64,000 bases of DNA from Flavobacterium gelidilacus DSM 15343 (GCF_000422685.1 NZ_AUGN01000004.1:310001-374000), one strand, 5' to 3'; numbered from the stretch's first letter, positions 32,484 through 42,519 are shown. Numbers and translations are program-made. The notes: generated by a model from the letters alone, not told the origin.

Positions 32484-35459
32484 ATGAATAAATTTTCACT
32501 TTTTCCGCTTTGGGCTGCTTTACCTTTGCCCAAATTATTTTCTATTTTTTTATTTTTTTGTATAACAGTGGGTTATACGCAAACCGTCACCGTTACGGGC
32601 AGCACTTCTGATGCCAGTGGTGTCTTAGCTGGAGTTACTATTCAAGTTAAAGACAAAGCACAAGGCACGCTGTCTGATGAGTTGGGGAATTATACTCTAA
32701 GTGTTTTACCCACCGATACTTTAGTATTCTCATTTGTGGGGTATAAAACGGTAGAAGTTGCTGTTGGCAATCAATATGTGTTTAATGTTGTGTTGCAAGA
32801 AGACACTACCCAACTGCGAGAAGTCATTGTCAATGCAGGCTATTATACTGTAAAAGAAAAAGAACGTACGAGTAGTATTTCTAGTATTTCAGCAAATGAT
32901 ATTGAAAAACAGCCTGTAACCAATCTACTTGCTACGATGCAAGGTAGGATGGCAGGGGTTGATATTCGGCAAGATAGTGGTTCACCTGGTGGTGGATTTT
33001 CTATAAAAATTAGGGGACAAAATAGTTTGCGGGCTGATGGTAATGAGCCTTTGTACATAATAAATGGTGTTCCTTATTCATCGGAGACAATTGGTGCGAT
33101 TTCTACTTCCGGTTTTTCACCTAGTTTGACTAGTCCCTTAAATTCTATTAATCCTTCTGATATTGAGAGTATAGAGGTACTCAAAGATGCCGATGCGACT
33201 GCTATTTATGGTTCACGAGGAGCTAATGGGGTAGTGCTAATTACTACTAAAAAAGGTAAAGCAGGAGCTACTTCTTTTACTGTGAATAGTTCCACTAGTT
33301 TTGGGACAGTAACTCGTTTGCCTAAATTAATGAATACCCAACAATACCTTGCTATGCGAGAACTAGCTTTTGCTAATGATGGTGTTACTACTTATCCTAG
33401 TTATGCTTATGATGTAAACGGAACTTGGGATAGAAATCGCTACACTAATTGGCAAAAGGAGTTTATAGGTGGTACGGCAAACATCACTAATGTGCAGGCT
33501 TCCGTTTTTGGAGGTAGTAGTCAAACTAAGTATTTATTGAGTGGAACCTATCGCAATGAAACGACTGTTTACCCAGGAGATTTCAATTATAAAAAGGGTG
33601 CTGCTCATTTTAGTATGGACCATAAATCGGTAGATGAGAAGTTTACCTTAACTTTTTCGGGAACTTATAGCTCTCAAAAAAACAATCAGCCGACTGTTAA
33701 TTTAACTGCGATTTCTCGAACTTTATCACCAAATGCACCTGCCATTTATGATGAGGAAGGTAATTTGAATTGGGAGGACAGTACATGGGACAATCCGTTA
33801 GCTGTTTTGCAATCAAAGTTTACTTCAAAAACAAAAGATCTGGTTGCTAACACGCTTCTTTCCTATACCATTTTTAAAAACACGTCCTTAAAAAGTAGTT
33901 TTGGGTATTCTGATTTGACGAATAATGAGCTAAATGCACAGCCTTCAACTATATATAACCCTGCATATGGTGTGGGTAGTGAGATTTCATTTTTAAGTAC
34001 TAATTTGACAAATCGAACTTCTTGGATTGCAGAACCTCAACTGCATTGGCATGCAAGTACAGGAAAGGGAAAAGTTGAAGCTTTAGTAGGTAGTACTTTT
34101 CAGCAACAAAAAACGAATCGTTTGTATATAAATGGGTATGGGTTTGCTAGTAATAGTCTGTTAAATGATCTGGCATCTGCCTCTTTAAAAACAGTTGATT
34201 TAAGTGATGAGACTATTTATAAGTATCAAGCTTTTTTTGCTCGTTTGAATTATACATACGATAATCGTTATATAGTAAATGTTACAGGACGAAGAGATGG
34301 TTCGAGCCGCTTTGGACCAGGAAAACAGTTTGCCACTTTTGGTGCTGTGGGTGCTGCTTGGTTGTTTTCAAAGGAATCTTTTTTAGCAGATAATTCGGTT
34401 TTGAGTTTTGGAAAATTGAGAGCTAGTTATGGAACGACTGGAAATGACCAAATTGGAGATTATCAATTTTTGGATACTTATGCTTCTTCGGGCACCAATT
34501 ATGAGGGTACGATTGGTTTAGACCCAACCCGTTTGTTTAATCCAGCCTTTGGATGGGAGACAAGTAAAAAGTTTGAGGTAGCCGTAGAAACGGGTTATTT
34601 TAATGACCGTATATTTTTGACTGCTGCTTATTATCGCAATCGATCTTCGAATCAATTAGTTGGTATTCCATTGCCAGGTACTACGGGTTTTCCTTCCTTA
34701 AATGGTAATCTTGATGCTACGGTACAAAATAGTGGGTTGGAGTTAACTTTGCGTACCGTAAACTTTCAACGTAAAAACTTTGACTGGACTACAAATTTTA
34801 ATATTTCAGCTAGTCGAAATAAACTGATATCCTATCCAGGACTTGAAGGGTCAACCTATGCTAATTTATATGTAGTTGGTGAACCTACAAGTATTATTAA
34901 AATTTATCATTATACAGGAATGAGTTCAGCAACCGGTGCTTATGAGTTTGAAGATTTGAATGGTGATGGAATTATAACTGCAGCTGGAGATCGTAAAGCG
35001 GTTGCTGATTTGAATCCGAAATTCTTTGGAGGATTGCAAAATCAATTTAAATATAAGAATTTACAATTGGATTTTTTGTTTCAGTTTGTTAAACAACAAG
35101 CCTTTAGCTCTATAAATGGTGTTCCTGGTCTGGCTATAAATCAATTGGCCACTGTTAGTGATGCGGAAAATCAACAACCTTTTACGGCTGGTGGAAATAG
35201 CGCTTTAACTACTGCCTATTCGCGTTATGTTCGAAGTGATGCCGCCATTGAAGATGCTTCTTATGTGCGTTTAAAAAACATTTCATTGACTTATGATTTG
35301 CCTTTACTTAGGCATCAGAAAATACAATGTCAACTTTATTTACAGGGTCAAAACCTCTTAACTTTTACAAAGTATAAGTCTGGTGATCCTGAAACTAAAT
35401 TCACGAATGTTTTACCACCGCTAAAAGTATTTACAGTGGGGACGAAGCTAACTTTTTAA
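32484..35459 (+). CDS. SusC/RagA-type TonB-dependent outer membrane transporter
   Basis: The 991-residue protein has a signal sequence (about 1-33), a carboxypeptidase-D-like regulatory domain (about 36-118; GVLAGVTIQVK ... NYTLSVL), a TonB-box region LREVIVNAGYYTVK, the plug (QGRMAGVDIRQDSG ... IRGQNSLRADG ... PLYIINGVP ... IESIEVLKDADATAIYGSRG) and a beta-barrel ending FTVGTKLTF. SusC pumps bind oligosaccharides or peptides with a SusD lid. It heads a three-gene operon with susD (16-bp gap) and an S9 peptidase, which suggests that the substrate is a peptide rather than a glycan. RagA-type transporters of peptides are the closest functional model. Confidence 0.93.
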   Translation: MNKFSLFPLWAALPLPKLFSIFLFFCITVGYTQTVTVTGSTSDASGVLAGVTIQVKDKAQGTLSDELGNYTLSVLPTDTLVFSFVGYKTVEVAVGNQYVFNVVLQEDTTQLREVIVNAGYYTVKEKERTSSISSISANDIEKQPVTNLLATMQGRMAGVDIRQDSGSPGGGFSIKIRGQNSLRADGNEPLYIINGVPYSSETIGAISTSGFSPSLTSPLNSINPSDIESIEVLKDADATAIYGSRGANGVVLITTKKGKAGATSFTVNSSTSFGTVTRLPKLMNTQQYLAMRELAFANDGVTTYPSYAYDVNGTWDRNRYTNWQKEFIGGTANITNVQASVFGGSSQTKYLLSGTYRNETTVYPGDFNYKKGAAHFSMDHKSVDEKFTLTFSGTYSSQKNNQPTVNLTAISRTLSPNAPAIYDEEGNLNWEDSTWDNPLAVLQSKFTSKTKDLVANTLLSYTIFKNTSLKSSFGYSDLTNNELNAQPSTIYNPAYGVGSEISFLSTNLTNRTSWIAEPQLHWHASTGKGKVEALVGSTFQQQKTNRLYINGYGFASNSLLNDLASASLKTVDLSDETIYKYQAFFARLNYTYDNRYIVNVTGRRDGSSRFGPGKQFATFGAVGAAWLFSKESFLADNSVLSFGKLRASYGTTGNDQIGDYQFLDTYASSGTNYEGTIGLDPTRLFNPAFGWETSKKFEVAVETGYFNDRIFLTAAYYRNRSSNQLVGIPLPGTTGFPSLNGNLDATVQNSGLELTLRTVNFQRKNFDWTTNFNISASRNKLISYPGLEGSTYANLYVVGEPTSIIKIYHYTGMSSATGAYEFEDLNGDGIITAAGDRKAVADLNPKFFGGLQNQFKYKNLQLDFLFQFVKQQAFSSINGVPGLAINQLATVSDAENQQPFTAGGNSALTTAYSRYVRSDAAIEDASYVRLKNISLTYDLPLLRHQKIQCQLYLQGQNLLTFTKYKSGDPETKFTNVLPPLKVFTVGTKLTF

Positions 35460-35475
35460 TCTAACTTAACTATTT

Positions 35476-36849
35476 ATGAAAAATTTAAAACTAAGAATGA
35501 TTTCTGTATTGACGCTTTTGGCGTTTTTAGGCTGTGATGAGTTCGTAACTGTAGACACGCCAAATTCACAATTAACTGGGAGTGCGGTTTTTGAAGACAG
35601 CAATACAGCTAATGCTGCCATGGCAGCTATTTATGCTAAACTTCGAGATGATGGTTTTTTGTCGGGAAGTGCTGGTGGTTCGACCGCTGTTTTAGGGATG
35701 TATGTGGATGAATTAGTTTATTATGGTGGTACCGATGAGAATATCTTTCCGTTTTTTTCTAATAATCTTTTGGCTACTAATGCACTCGTTTCTCAACAGT
35801 GGAACACAAGTTATCATCAGATTTATTGTGCTAATGCTGTTATTGAAGGCTGTGAGAATTCAACTGCGCTAAGTAATGCCGATAAGAACCAATTTATTGG
35901 AGAAGCTTTATTTGTTAGGGCTTTGGTTCATGGTTATTTAGTTGGTGTTTATGGAGATGTGCCTTACATTATTAGTACCGATTATGCTACCAATAGGCTT
36001 GAAGAACGCATGCCTGTTGCTGATGTATTTGAAATGATGATAAATGACTTGGAAAGGGCTGTTACTTTGCTGCCTGATGCTTATGTTTCTCCTGAACGCG
36101 TTCGTCCGAATCGTTCAACAGCTTCAGCTTTATTGGCTAGAATGTATATGTATGCTGGGCAATGGGCAGAAGCTTCAAATGCTGCTTCAGCAGTGATTAA
36201 TAATTCTTTGTATACATGGGAAGATGATATTGATGCTGTTTTCTTAAAAGAAAGTAGTACTACCATTTGGCAATTTTCTCCAAAATTAGAAGGGAATAAT
36301 ACGGATGAAGGAGAGCTATTTATTTTTGAAAGTGGGCCTCCTCCTTATATTGGACTTAGTTCGGAATTATTTAACTCTTTTGCTACAAATGATTTGCGAA
36401 AAACGCATTGGGTTGCTGCCATAAGTGATGGCACCACTACTTGGTATCATGCGCATAAATATAAACAACAAAGTAATACGGGAACTTCTTTAGAATACTC
36501 CATTATTTTCCGTTTGAGTGAGCAGTATTTAATTCGAGCAGAGGCACGAGCTCGACAGGGAGAATTGAGTAGTGCTAAAGAAGATCTAAATAAGGTAAGA
36601 CAATTGGCTGGTTTAGCCAGTACTACTGCTGTTACTGCTGATGAAATTGTTGCAGCTGTTATGCTAGAGCGTCGCCACGAGTTGTTTACAGAATATGGTC
36701 ATCGTTTTTTTGATTTAAAACGAAATGGTTTTATTAATACGGTCTTACCTCAAGTAAAACCAGGATGGAATACTACCGACCAATTTTGGCCGCTACCTGA
36801 AAATGAATTATTGGTTAATCCGAATTTAACTCAAAATCCAGGCTATTAA
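35476..36849 (+). CDS. SusD/RagB-type surface lipoprotein
   Basis: The 457-residue protein has a lipoprotein signal with lipobox LAFLGC (Cys20), then the SusD fold: TPNSQLTGSAVFEDSNTANA, tetratricopeptide-like helices (ALFVRALVHGYLVGVYGDVP, ASALLARMYMYAGQWAEA), and the C-terminal RRHELFTEYGHRFFDLKR ... WPLPENELLVNPNLTQNPGY that is diagnostic of RagB/SusD. It acts as the lid and substrate receptor of the upstream SusC. Its stop overlaps the start of the S9 peptidase gene by one base, so the two are translationally coupled. Confidence 0.93.
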   Translation: MKNLKLRMISVLTLLAFLGCDEFVTVDTPNSQLTGSAVFEDSNTANAAMAAIYAKLRDDGFLSGSAGGSTAVLGMYVDELVYYGGTDENIFPFFSNNLLATNALVSQQWNTSYHQIYCANAVIEGCENSTALSNADKNQFIGEALFVRALVHGYLVGVYGDVPYIISTDYATNRLEERMPVADVFEMMINDLERAVTLLPDAYVSPERVRPNRSTASALLARMYMYAGQWAEASNAASAVINNSLYTWEDDIDAVFLKESSTTIWQFSPKLEGNNTDEGELFIFESGPPPYIGLSSELFNSFATNDLRKTHWVAAISDGTTTWYHAHKYKQQSNTGTSLEYSIIFRLSEQYLIRAEARARQGELSSAKEDLNKVRQLAGLASTTAVTADEIVAAVMLERRHELFTEYGHRFFDLKRNGFINTVLPQVKPGWNTTDQFWPLPENELLVNPNLTQNPGY

Positions 36850-39461
36850 TGAGAACTTCTTTTTTAACTGGATTTTATGGAGTGCTTGCATTCCTCTTAT
36901 TTGTGTTAGTTCCCTGTCCCTTAATGGGGCAGGAGCTACCCCAAAAGAACTTAACTGAATCTGATTATTCCTTATGGAGTAAAATGAGTGGTGAACAGCT
37001 TTCTGACAAAGGGAACTGGACTAGCTATCGTTTGTCGTATGAAAATTCTATTGATACTACTTTTCTAGTGCATACCTCAACACAACAAAAGATTACTTTT
37101 CCTAATGTATTGGCTGGGAATTTTATTAAAGAGGAAAGTTTTGCTTTTCAACGTGAAGACAACTTAGTCCTTTTTAATTTAAAAACGGGTAAAGAAATTG
37201 TTATGCCTAAAGTTACGCACTATGGTTTATCGGTAGATGGCACTTATCTCGTGACCCTTGAAAATCAGAACACACTTGTTGTAAGAAAGAATGGTGAGAT
37301 AGTAAATAGCATTGAAGCTGTTAGCACCTATGCCTTTAATTACCAAAATACATCGTTAGTTTATGCTACTTTGGATGGTAGTAAAAGTACTATTGGACTG
37401 TTGCGTTTTAATGGTGCCTTAAAGCCAAAAATTTTAAGTACAATTGAAGGCAAAGTAGAGGAGTTGTTTAAGTGGCAAGTTAGCGCCAATTCTTTTGCTT
37501 TTTATGCTATTAATGATGGAGAAATATCTCTGAATTATTATGATTTGGGGGCTGAAAAGTTACATATATTAAAATCTATAGCTAGTAATTTTATAAATAA
37601 CAGTAGAATACTACCTAGTTATAACGCTGAATTAAGTGTTTCTCGAGATGGTCAAAAAGTTTTTTTTGGCATTACTCCAACTTTATCTAAAGACACTATT
37701 ATTGTAAAGGAAGATGTTGAAATTTGGCATGCCCAAGACCAATTTATTTATCGAAGTAGAAAATTAAAAGAAGAAAATAGTCATCCGAACTATTTGGCTG
37801 TTTGGTATCCAAAGAATGGTTTAGTAAGGCAACTTAGCACTGAAAGTCAATCTTGGATAGCTTTAAACGGTACTCAAGATTACGCTTTGGTTGCTGATGT
37901 GAAACAATATGAACCCCAATATGAATGGATTGCGCCGATGGATTATTATTTAATGTCTCTACCAACAGGAAAGAAAGTATTTTTTCTTGAAGCGTTCTCG
38001 GGATATAATACGCATTTGAGTTTTTCACCTGATGGGCGTTATATTTCCTACTACAAGCATGGAAATTGGTGGAGTTATACAATAGCTACTCAAAAACATG
38101 TAAATCTGACCAAAGGACTCAACGTGGTTTGGGACAATTATGTAAATGATCCGGGTACTGAACTGCATTTGTGGGGACAAGCTGGCTGGACGAAGGGTGA
38201 TGGCTTTTTGTTGTGTTATGATTATAACGATATTTGGAAAATCTCACCTGATGGTGTGCAAAGAATACGATTAACCAAGGGGAAAGAAATCCAATTGCAA
38301 TTTAGAATTCATGAAACAGCAATTTCAAATGTTCAGGAATTTAACTATGCTAAAACACCTATATCTGTTTATGACTTGACACAAGATATTTTATTAGAGT
38401 CAGTAGATTTGGTTTCTGGTGCCAAAGGCTACTATAGTTTGTCTACTAATCAAGAACCAAAGGTTTTGGTTATGGAAGAAGCTTCTATTACTAATTTAAG
38501 CAAAGCAAAAGAAAAGGATGCTTACATTTATATGAAACAACGCTTTGACCAACCGCCTGCTTTATTTTTTAAGAATGGAAAATCATCAAAGGTTGTTTTT
38601 CAAAGTAATTCTCAACATTATAGGTATCAATGGGGAACATCTGAAATGATTTATTATAAAGATAGTAAAGGAAATTTTATAAAAGGTGCTTTGTTTTATC
38701 CAGCCTCTTATGAGAAAGGTAAAACCTATCCTTTGGTTGTTTCCATTTATGAAAATCTTTCACAGAAAGTTCATGCATACGTAAACCCAAGTTTGCATAA
38801 CGGTGTAGGTTTTAATGTTTCTAATTTTACAACCAATGGTTATGCGGTTTTGTTACCTGATATTGTTTATGAAAGTGGTAATCCAGGAAAATCGGCTAAA
38901 GATTGTGTTACTGCTGCTGTGAATCAAGTTATTGCTATGGGTGTTGCCGATGCTGCTAAAATAGGTTTAATGGGTCAGTCTTTTGGAGGGTATGAAACTA
39001 ACATTATTATAACCCAAACCGATCTATTTGCAGCTGCTATTAGTGGATGTGGTGTAGCTAATATTGTGGAAAGTTATTTCAGTTTTAGTTTGAATGGTAA
39101 CACTATGGAAGCTTGGCGTTATGAAAATCAGCAATTACGCATGGGTTTTCCTTTTTATGACAATCAAGGGGCTTATTATTCCAATTCACCTTTGCATAAT
39201 GCATCAAAGATTACTACGCCACTTTTGACATGGGCAGGAAAATTGGATACTGCTGTGTCACCTCGACAAAGTGAAACTTTATATGCTGCTTTGAGAAGAT
39301 TGAAAAAGGAACACGTAATGTTAGTATATGAAAATGATGGGCATATATTTACTAGTCCAAAAAATCAAGTGGATTTAACCCATAAAATGTTTGATTGGTT
39401 TGGATATTATTTGAAAGATGAGCCAAAGGCTAAATGGATGAAGGCTGATGTGGAAGATTAA
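36849..39461 (+). CDS. S9 family peptidase (prolyl oligopeptidase-like)
   Basis: The 870-residue enzyme has a signal peptide (about 1-28), a propeller-like N-terminal part (about 50-620) and an alpha/beta hydrolase domain. The catalytic triad is visible: Ser711 in GLMGQSFGGY, Asp800 in WAGKLDTAVSP, and His832 in ENDGHIF. Its length and order match S9 dipeptidyl peptidase/acylaminoacyl peptidase relatives. It overlaps susD by one base, so it belongs to the uptake operon and probably trims peptides that SusCD imports or binds. A strong terminator follows. Confidence 0.9.
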   Translation: MRTSFLTGFYGVLAFLLFVLVPCPLMGQELPQKNLTESDYSLWSKMSGEQLSDKGNWTSYRLSYENSIDTTFLVHTSTQQKITFPNVLAGNFIKEESFAFQREDNLVLFNLKTGKEIVMPKVTHYGLSVDGTYLVTLENQNTLVVRKNGEIVNSIEAVSTYAFNYQNTSLVYATLDGSKSTIGLLRFNGALKPKILSTIEGKVEELFKWQVSANSFAFYAINDGEISLNYYDLGAEKLHILKSIASNFINNSRILPSYNAELSVSRDGQKVFFGITPTLSKDTIIVKEDVEIWHAQDQFIYRSRKLKEENSHPNYLAVWYPKNGLVRQLSTESQSWIALNGTQDYALVADVKQYEPQYEWIAPMDYYLMSLPTGKKVFFLEAFSGYNTHLSFSPDGRYISYYKHGNWWSYTIATQKHVNLTKGLNVVWDNYVNDPGTELHLWGQAGWTKGDGFLLCYDYNDIWKISPDGVQRIRLTKGKEIQLQFRIHETAISNVQEFNYAKTPISVYDLTQDILLESVDLVSGAKGYYSLSTNQEPKVLVMEEASITNLSKAKEKDAYIYMKQRFDQPPALFFKNGKSSKVVFQSNSQHYRYQWGTSEMIYYKDSKGNFIKGALFYPASYEKGKTYPLVVSIYENLSQKVHAYVNPSLHNGVGFNVSNFTTNGYAVLLPDIVYESGNPGKSAKDCVTAAVNQVIAMGVADAAKIGLMGQSFGGYETNIIITQTDLFAAAISGCGVANIVESYFSFSLNGNTMEAWRYENQQLRMGFPFYDNQGAYYSNSPLHNASKITTPLLTWAGKLDTAVSPRQSETLYAALRRLKKEHVMLVYENDGHIFTSPKNQVDLTHKMFDWFGYYLKDEPKAKWMKADVED

Positions 39462-39467
39462 AATTAA

Positions 39468-39508
39468 AATATGCAGTTTCAATTTAAGGAAACTGCATAT
39501 TCTTTTTT
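39468..39508 (+). terminator. Rho-independent terminator after the susCD-peptidase operon
   Basis: AATATGCAGTTTC and GAAACTGCATATT form a perfect 13-bp stem with an 8-nt loop, followed by CTTTTTT. It lies between convergent operons and may also serve the opposite strand. Confidence 0.85.
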
Positions 39509-39513
39509 AGTAC

Positions 39514-39798
39514 TTAGTGAGTTACTTTGTACAAGGTTAAACTACAAGCGTTTGCAGCATTTTTTTTCCAAACTTGTCTTGGAATAGCTTCAGTAGACAT
39601 ACAAGTTTGCTCTGTAATAGCTTCAGAACAATCTACTTGAACAGGCTTACAGTTTAAAGGAGAAGGGTTTTGAATAAATCCAGTAATTAGAACTGGTTTA
39701 TTTGCTTCTTCAACTTTAGCTGTTTTAGTGCCAACTGCTGCGGCACTAGCTAATGTGAATGCCAATACAGGCAAAATCACTTTTACAAATGTTCTCAT
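39514..39798 (-). CDS. DUF6520 family secreted protein with four cysteines
   Basis: The 94-residue product has a signal peptide (RTFVKVILPVLAFTLASAAA, residues 2-21) and a small mature domain with Cys50, Cys57, Cys66 and Cys85 (NCKPVQVDC, EQTCMST, NACSLTLYK). This fits DUF6520, a family of small Bacteroidota exported proteins of unknown function. Two disulphides are possible. It is encoded between the susCD-peptidase operon (convergent) and a MauE-like membrane protein on the same strand. An oxidation partnership with MauE is plausible but unproven. Confidence 0.7.
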   Translation of the reverse strand: MRTFVKVILPVLAFTLASAAAVGTKTAKVEEANKPVLITGFIQNPSPLNCKPVQVDCSEAITEQTCMSTEAIPRQVWKKNAANACSLTLYKVTH

Positions 39799-39892
39799 GG
39801 TAATGTTATTTAAATTATATTTTTTGACTTACTCTTTTCTACAGGTTTTCAGTCTCAATCCTGCCACTGGCCAGTATGGTTTTATTAATTTT

Positions 39893-41371
39893 TTACTTAA
39901 TATTATTATTAATGATGTTAAGTTTATATATATGCAAGTGTTGCCCAATTATTACATAAAGTTTGTCCTTTAAAACAAACATCGATTTTAATTTTTCTTT
40001 ATTTACATCATATATGTAGATGCTTGATAAATAAGTACCTTTATCACTATTATATATATCAACAATTGATGCTTGCTTCCACATTTCTTTAGGTTCAAAA
40101 CGCCCTATTAATTTAGAGTTTACATAGAGTAAATTATTGTGAGTTGTTGTAATTTGGTTAACCGTAGCTGGAAGTGAAGCTATTTTTCTTTGTCCAGTTT
40201 CTTTTATATTAACTATTTTAAGCTTTGCTTTTGTTGTGGTGTCTATGGTGTTTCTTCGTTTTACAAGTTCAATATTTTTATCAGCAATAATGTATTGGTT
40301 ACGGTAGTAATATGTATAGACAATTTTATTATTATTTCTATCTACATTTAGCATACCATCTGTGTCAAAAAAACCATCAATTTGTTTTTCTAATAACTTA
40401 GGAGCATATTTTATCTCCAAGCTATCATTGAATGAAAAAATACCTAAAACGTTGTTTAAAGTTTTAATTTCTTGAGCACGAAAAACTATTTTATTTTCTG
40501 AAATAATTTCTGCTTTTGAGAAATAGTAATTGTTGTTATACATCCATAATCTTGCTTTCCAGTCAGAAATGTTCCCTTTGTAAATTACTGGTACCGTTCC
40601 ATCCATTAAATAAAAGTGTGGGAAATCAATTCTTACTTGTACGGACATGAAAGGAAAATCTTCTCTTTCTAACTCAATTTTATAGTGCTTCTTTATTTTT
40701 AGAGTCGAGTCATATGCTATAATATGTAGTGGAGCTAGGTTATCGCCTAGATAAATATTTTTTCCATCTGTACCTGCAAAATATTTTGAATTATTATCTA
40801 ATTTTACTTCTGCTATTTTATAAGATGATCCCTGTATGAATCGTCTAATAAATGGATTTTCCTGATGCATGCTTTCTTCTGACAGTAGGTATAAAGTCAG
40901 AATTATAGCTGTACTTGTTATAGTTAGTGAAAAAAGTTTAAGAATAGTTTTAAATTTATTACTAGCCATTAGGAATATACCTGTTGCAGCAATTAATGTA
41001 AAAATACAATTGAAAACCAAATGTTCTTTCCAATTTAAATTTTCGAGAATTCCACCGCATGAGCATGGTATGAATGAGGAATAGTTTAGAATAACGATTA
41101 TATAAACTGTAAACATTACCATTAAAGTAAAAGAAGTTACCAAACCTATATAACGTGTTTTAGGTATTACCAGCAGTAAAGCGATGCCAAATTCTATAAT
41201 TAAAAGGACATAAGAAATGAAACCTGTGTATGCGCTTACTAAAGGTGACTGTCCCAGTTGCGCTTGAAAGTTTTGAAATTCTATCAATTTACTGACTGCA
41301 GCATATGTGAATAAGAAAACAAATAGATAACTTATTGTTGATAATAATACAAATTTTAAATTGTTTTTCAT
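39893..41371 (-). CDS. MauE/DoxX-family redox-associated membrane protein with large extra domain
   Basis: The 492-residue protein starts with four membrane helices (about 9-28, 48-68, 75-96, 118-136) in the MauE/DoxX pattern and the motif PCSCGG (Cys103, Cys105), the usual thiol site. A fifth helix (about 147-163) leads to a 320-residue extracytoplasmic domain rich in beta strands with repeated Y/F-D motifs (KYFAGTDGKNIYLGDNLAPL), possibly a propeller. MauE homologues help form disulphides in partner proteins. It precedes the DUF6520 gene on the same strand by 94 bp and follows the AraC gene by about 100 bp. Confidence 0.75.
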   Translation of the reverse strand: MKNNLKFVLLSTISYLFVFLFTYAAVSKLIEFQNFQAQLGQSPLVSAYTGFISYVLLIIEFGIALLLVIPKTRYIGLVTSFTLMVMFTVYIIVILNYSSFIPCSCGGILENLNWKEHLVFNCIFTLIAATGIFLMASNKFKTILKLFSLTITSTAIILTLYLLSEESMHQENPFIRRFIQGSSYKIAEVKLDNNSKYFAGTDGKNIYLGDNLAPLHIIAYDSTLKIKKHYKIELEREDFPFMSVQVRIDFPHFYLMDGTVPVIYKGNISDWKARLWMYNNNYYFSKAEIISENKIVFRAQEIKTLNNVLGIFSFNDSLEIKYAPKLLEKQIDGFFDTDGMLNVDRNNNKIVYTYYYRNQYIIADKNIELVKRRNTIDTTTKAKLKIVNIKETGQRKIASLPATVNQITTTHNNLLYVNSKLIGRFEPKEMWKQASIVDIYNSDKGTYLSSIYIYDVNKEKLKSMFVLKDKLYVIIGQHLHIYKLNIINNNIK

Positions 41372-41470
41372 TATATCAATTTTACTTTATTGTTTCGTAA
41401 AATTCTATAATAAAAATTGATATCTCTTGTTAGATAAGGATTTATACTTGTTCAAAAAAAAGTTAAGCTT

Positions 41471-42349
41471 CTAGTCTTCATTTCTTTTTAAATCGCTAGG
41501 AGGATAGTGGTATTGTTTTTTGAATGCTTTTGAAAAATTGGTGTAGTCATTGAATCCACTCATGAAAGCTATTTCTTTTAAAGGGAAATTGGTTTGAAGA
41601 ATTAATGCATGAGCTTGTTTTAGTCTTTGCTCTGTGTAGAATCTATAAATGCTTGTTTTAAAGAAGTGTTTGAATCCATCCTTTAATTTGAATTCATTCG
41701 TTCCAAAAATATGGGAAAGTTCTTTTAAGGTTGGTAAAGGTTCTTCTAAATGACTCATTATGTATTCATATACTTCTTGGATGATTACAGCATCTGATTT
41801 TCTTGGTGTGGCTTTTGAATTATCAGATGTGATGTCTTGTAGGATTGTTGTTACTGATGATATGAAAATATTATTGGTGAAGTATAGTCTGTAAATTGTG
41901 CAAAATGTCGGAACTAATTGTTTGTTGCTATCGATGAATATTAGTTGGATTGTGTTGTGGTATTTATCGTCTTTGTTTATTTCGTCTTTTATTTTTTTCC
42001 ACAGGGGAATTGATTGTTTGGATAGGAGGTTTATAAATTCTGAATTTATAAAATCTTTAGTTTTTTTATTTAAAAAGTTTGGGAGGTTGGGGCTGAAGCT
42101 TATGATTTGGAAATCACTGTTGAGGACAATGGTGATTTGCACTAAGTTTTGGTAGGTGTAGTGTGGGTTTATAAATCCATTTTCAAGTATGATTTGATGT
42201 AGTTTTTCTGCTATCGTGTTGAGCGTTTTAGCTACCTCGTTTATCAATGAGTTTTCTGATTGTTCGGTGATACGCAATGATAAATTACCAGTTGCCATTT
42301 CAAATAGCATTTGATAAATGTCTTTAATTTGTTGTTGGTTTTGAGCCAT
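41471..42349 (-). CDS. AraC-family transcriptional regulator with PAS-like sensor
   Basis: The 292-residue protein has a PAS-like middle (about 65-180, NSDFQIISFSPNLPNFLNKK) and a C-terminal AraC/HTH_18 domain (about 190-292; LSHIFGTNEFKLKDGFKHFF ... LKEIAFMSGFNDYTNFSKAF). It is first of the minus-strand group AraC, MauE-like, DUF6520 and is likely to regulate it and the facing susCD operon. One copy of the 22-bp motif lies 100 bp upstream of the ATG and is a candidate binding site. Confidence 0.88.
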   Translation of the reverse strand: MAQNQQQIKDIYQMLFEMATGNLSLRITEQSENSLINEVAKTLNTIAEKLHQIILENGFINPHYTYQNLVQITIVLNSDFQIISFSPNLPNFLNKKTKDFINSEFINLLSKQSIPLWKKIKDEINKDDKYHNTIQLIFIDSNKQLVPTFCTIYRLYFTNNIFISSVTTILQDITSDNSKATPRKSDAVIIQEVYEYIMSHLEEPLPTLKELSHIFGTNEFKLKDGFKHFFKTSIYRFYTEQRLKQAHALILQTNFPLKEIAFMSGFNDYTNFSKAFKKQYHYPPSDLKRNED

Positions 42350-42448
42350 TATTACTAGTTTATTTTGAAGTAGTTTGTATGCTTATGAATAGCATTTACA
42401 TGTTCAAAATTATAGTAATGGTTTGTTTGAAACTAAAGTTATGGTGTT

Positions 42449-42470
42449 CGATTCGGGAATTGAGTAGTAT
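42449..42470 (-). promoter_or_regulatory. 22-bp shared motif, copy 4
   Basis: CGATTCGGGAATTGAGTAGTAT is the fourth copy of the motif found upstream of rteC and near the small HTH gene, sharing the ATTC-nnG-AATTG core and TAGTAT. It lies 100 bp upstream of the AraC gene. Confidence 0.45.
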
Positions 42471-42519
42471 AAATTTAAACGTAATTTTTTAAAATAGATA
42501 GGTATTAAATATAAAAAAA

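Noticed and set aside
32094..32487. Several overlapping open frames on both strands (60-95 codons)
   Set aside because: They are produced by the GC-richer 70-bp tandem repeat, repeat the same peptide blocks, and have no known domain or proper start context.
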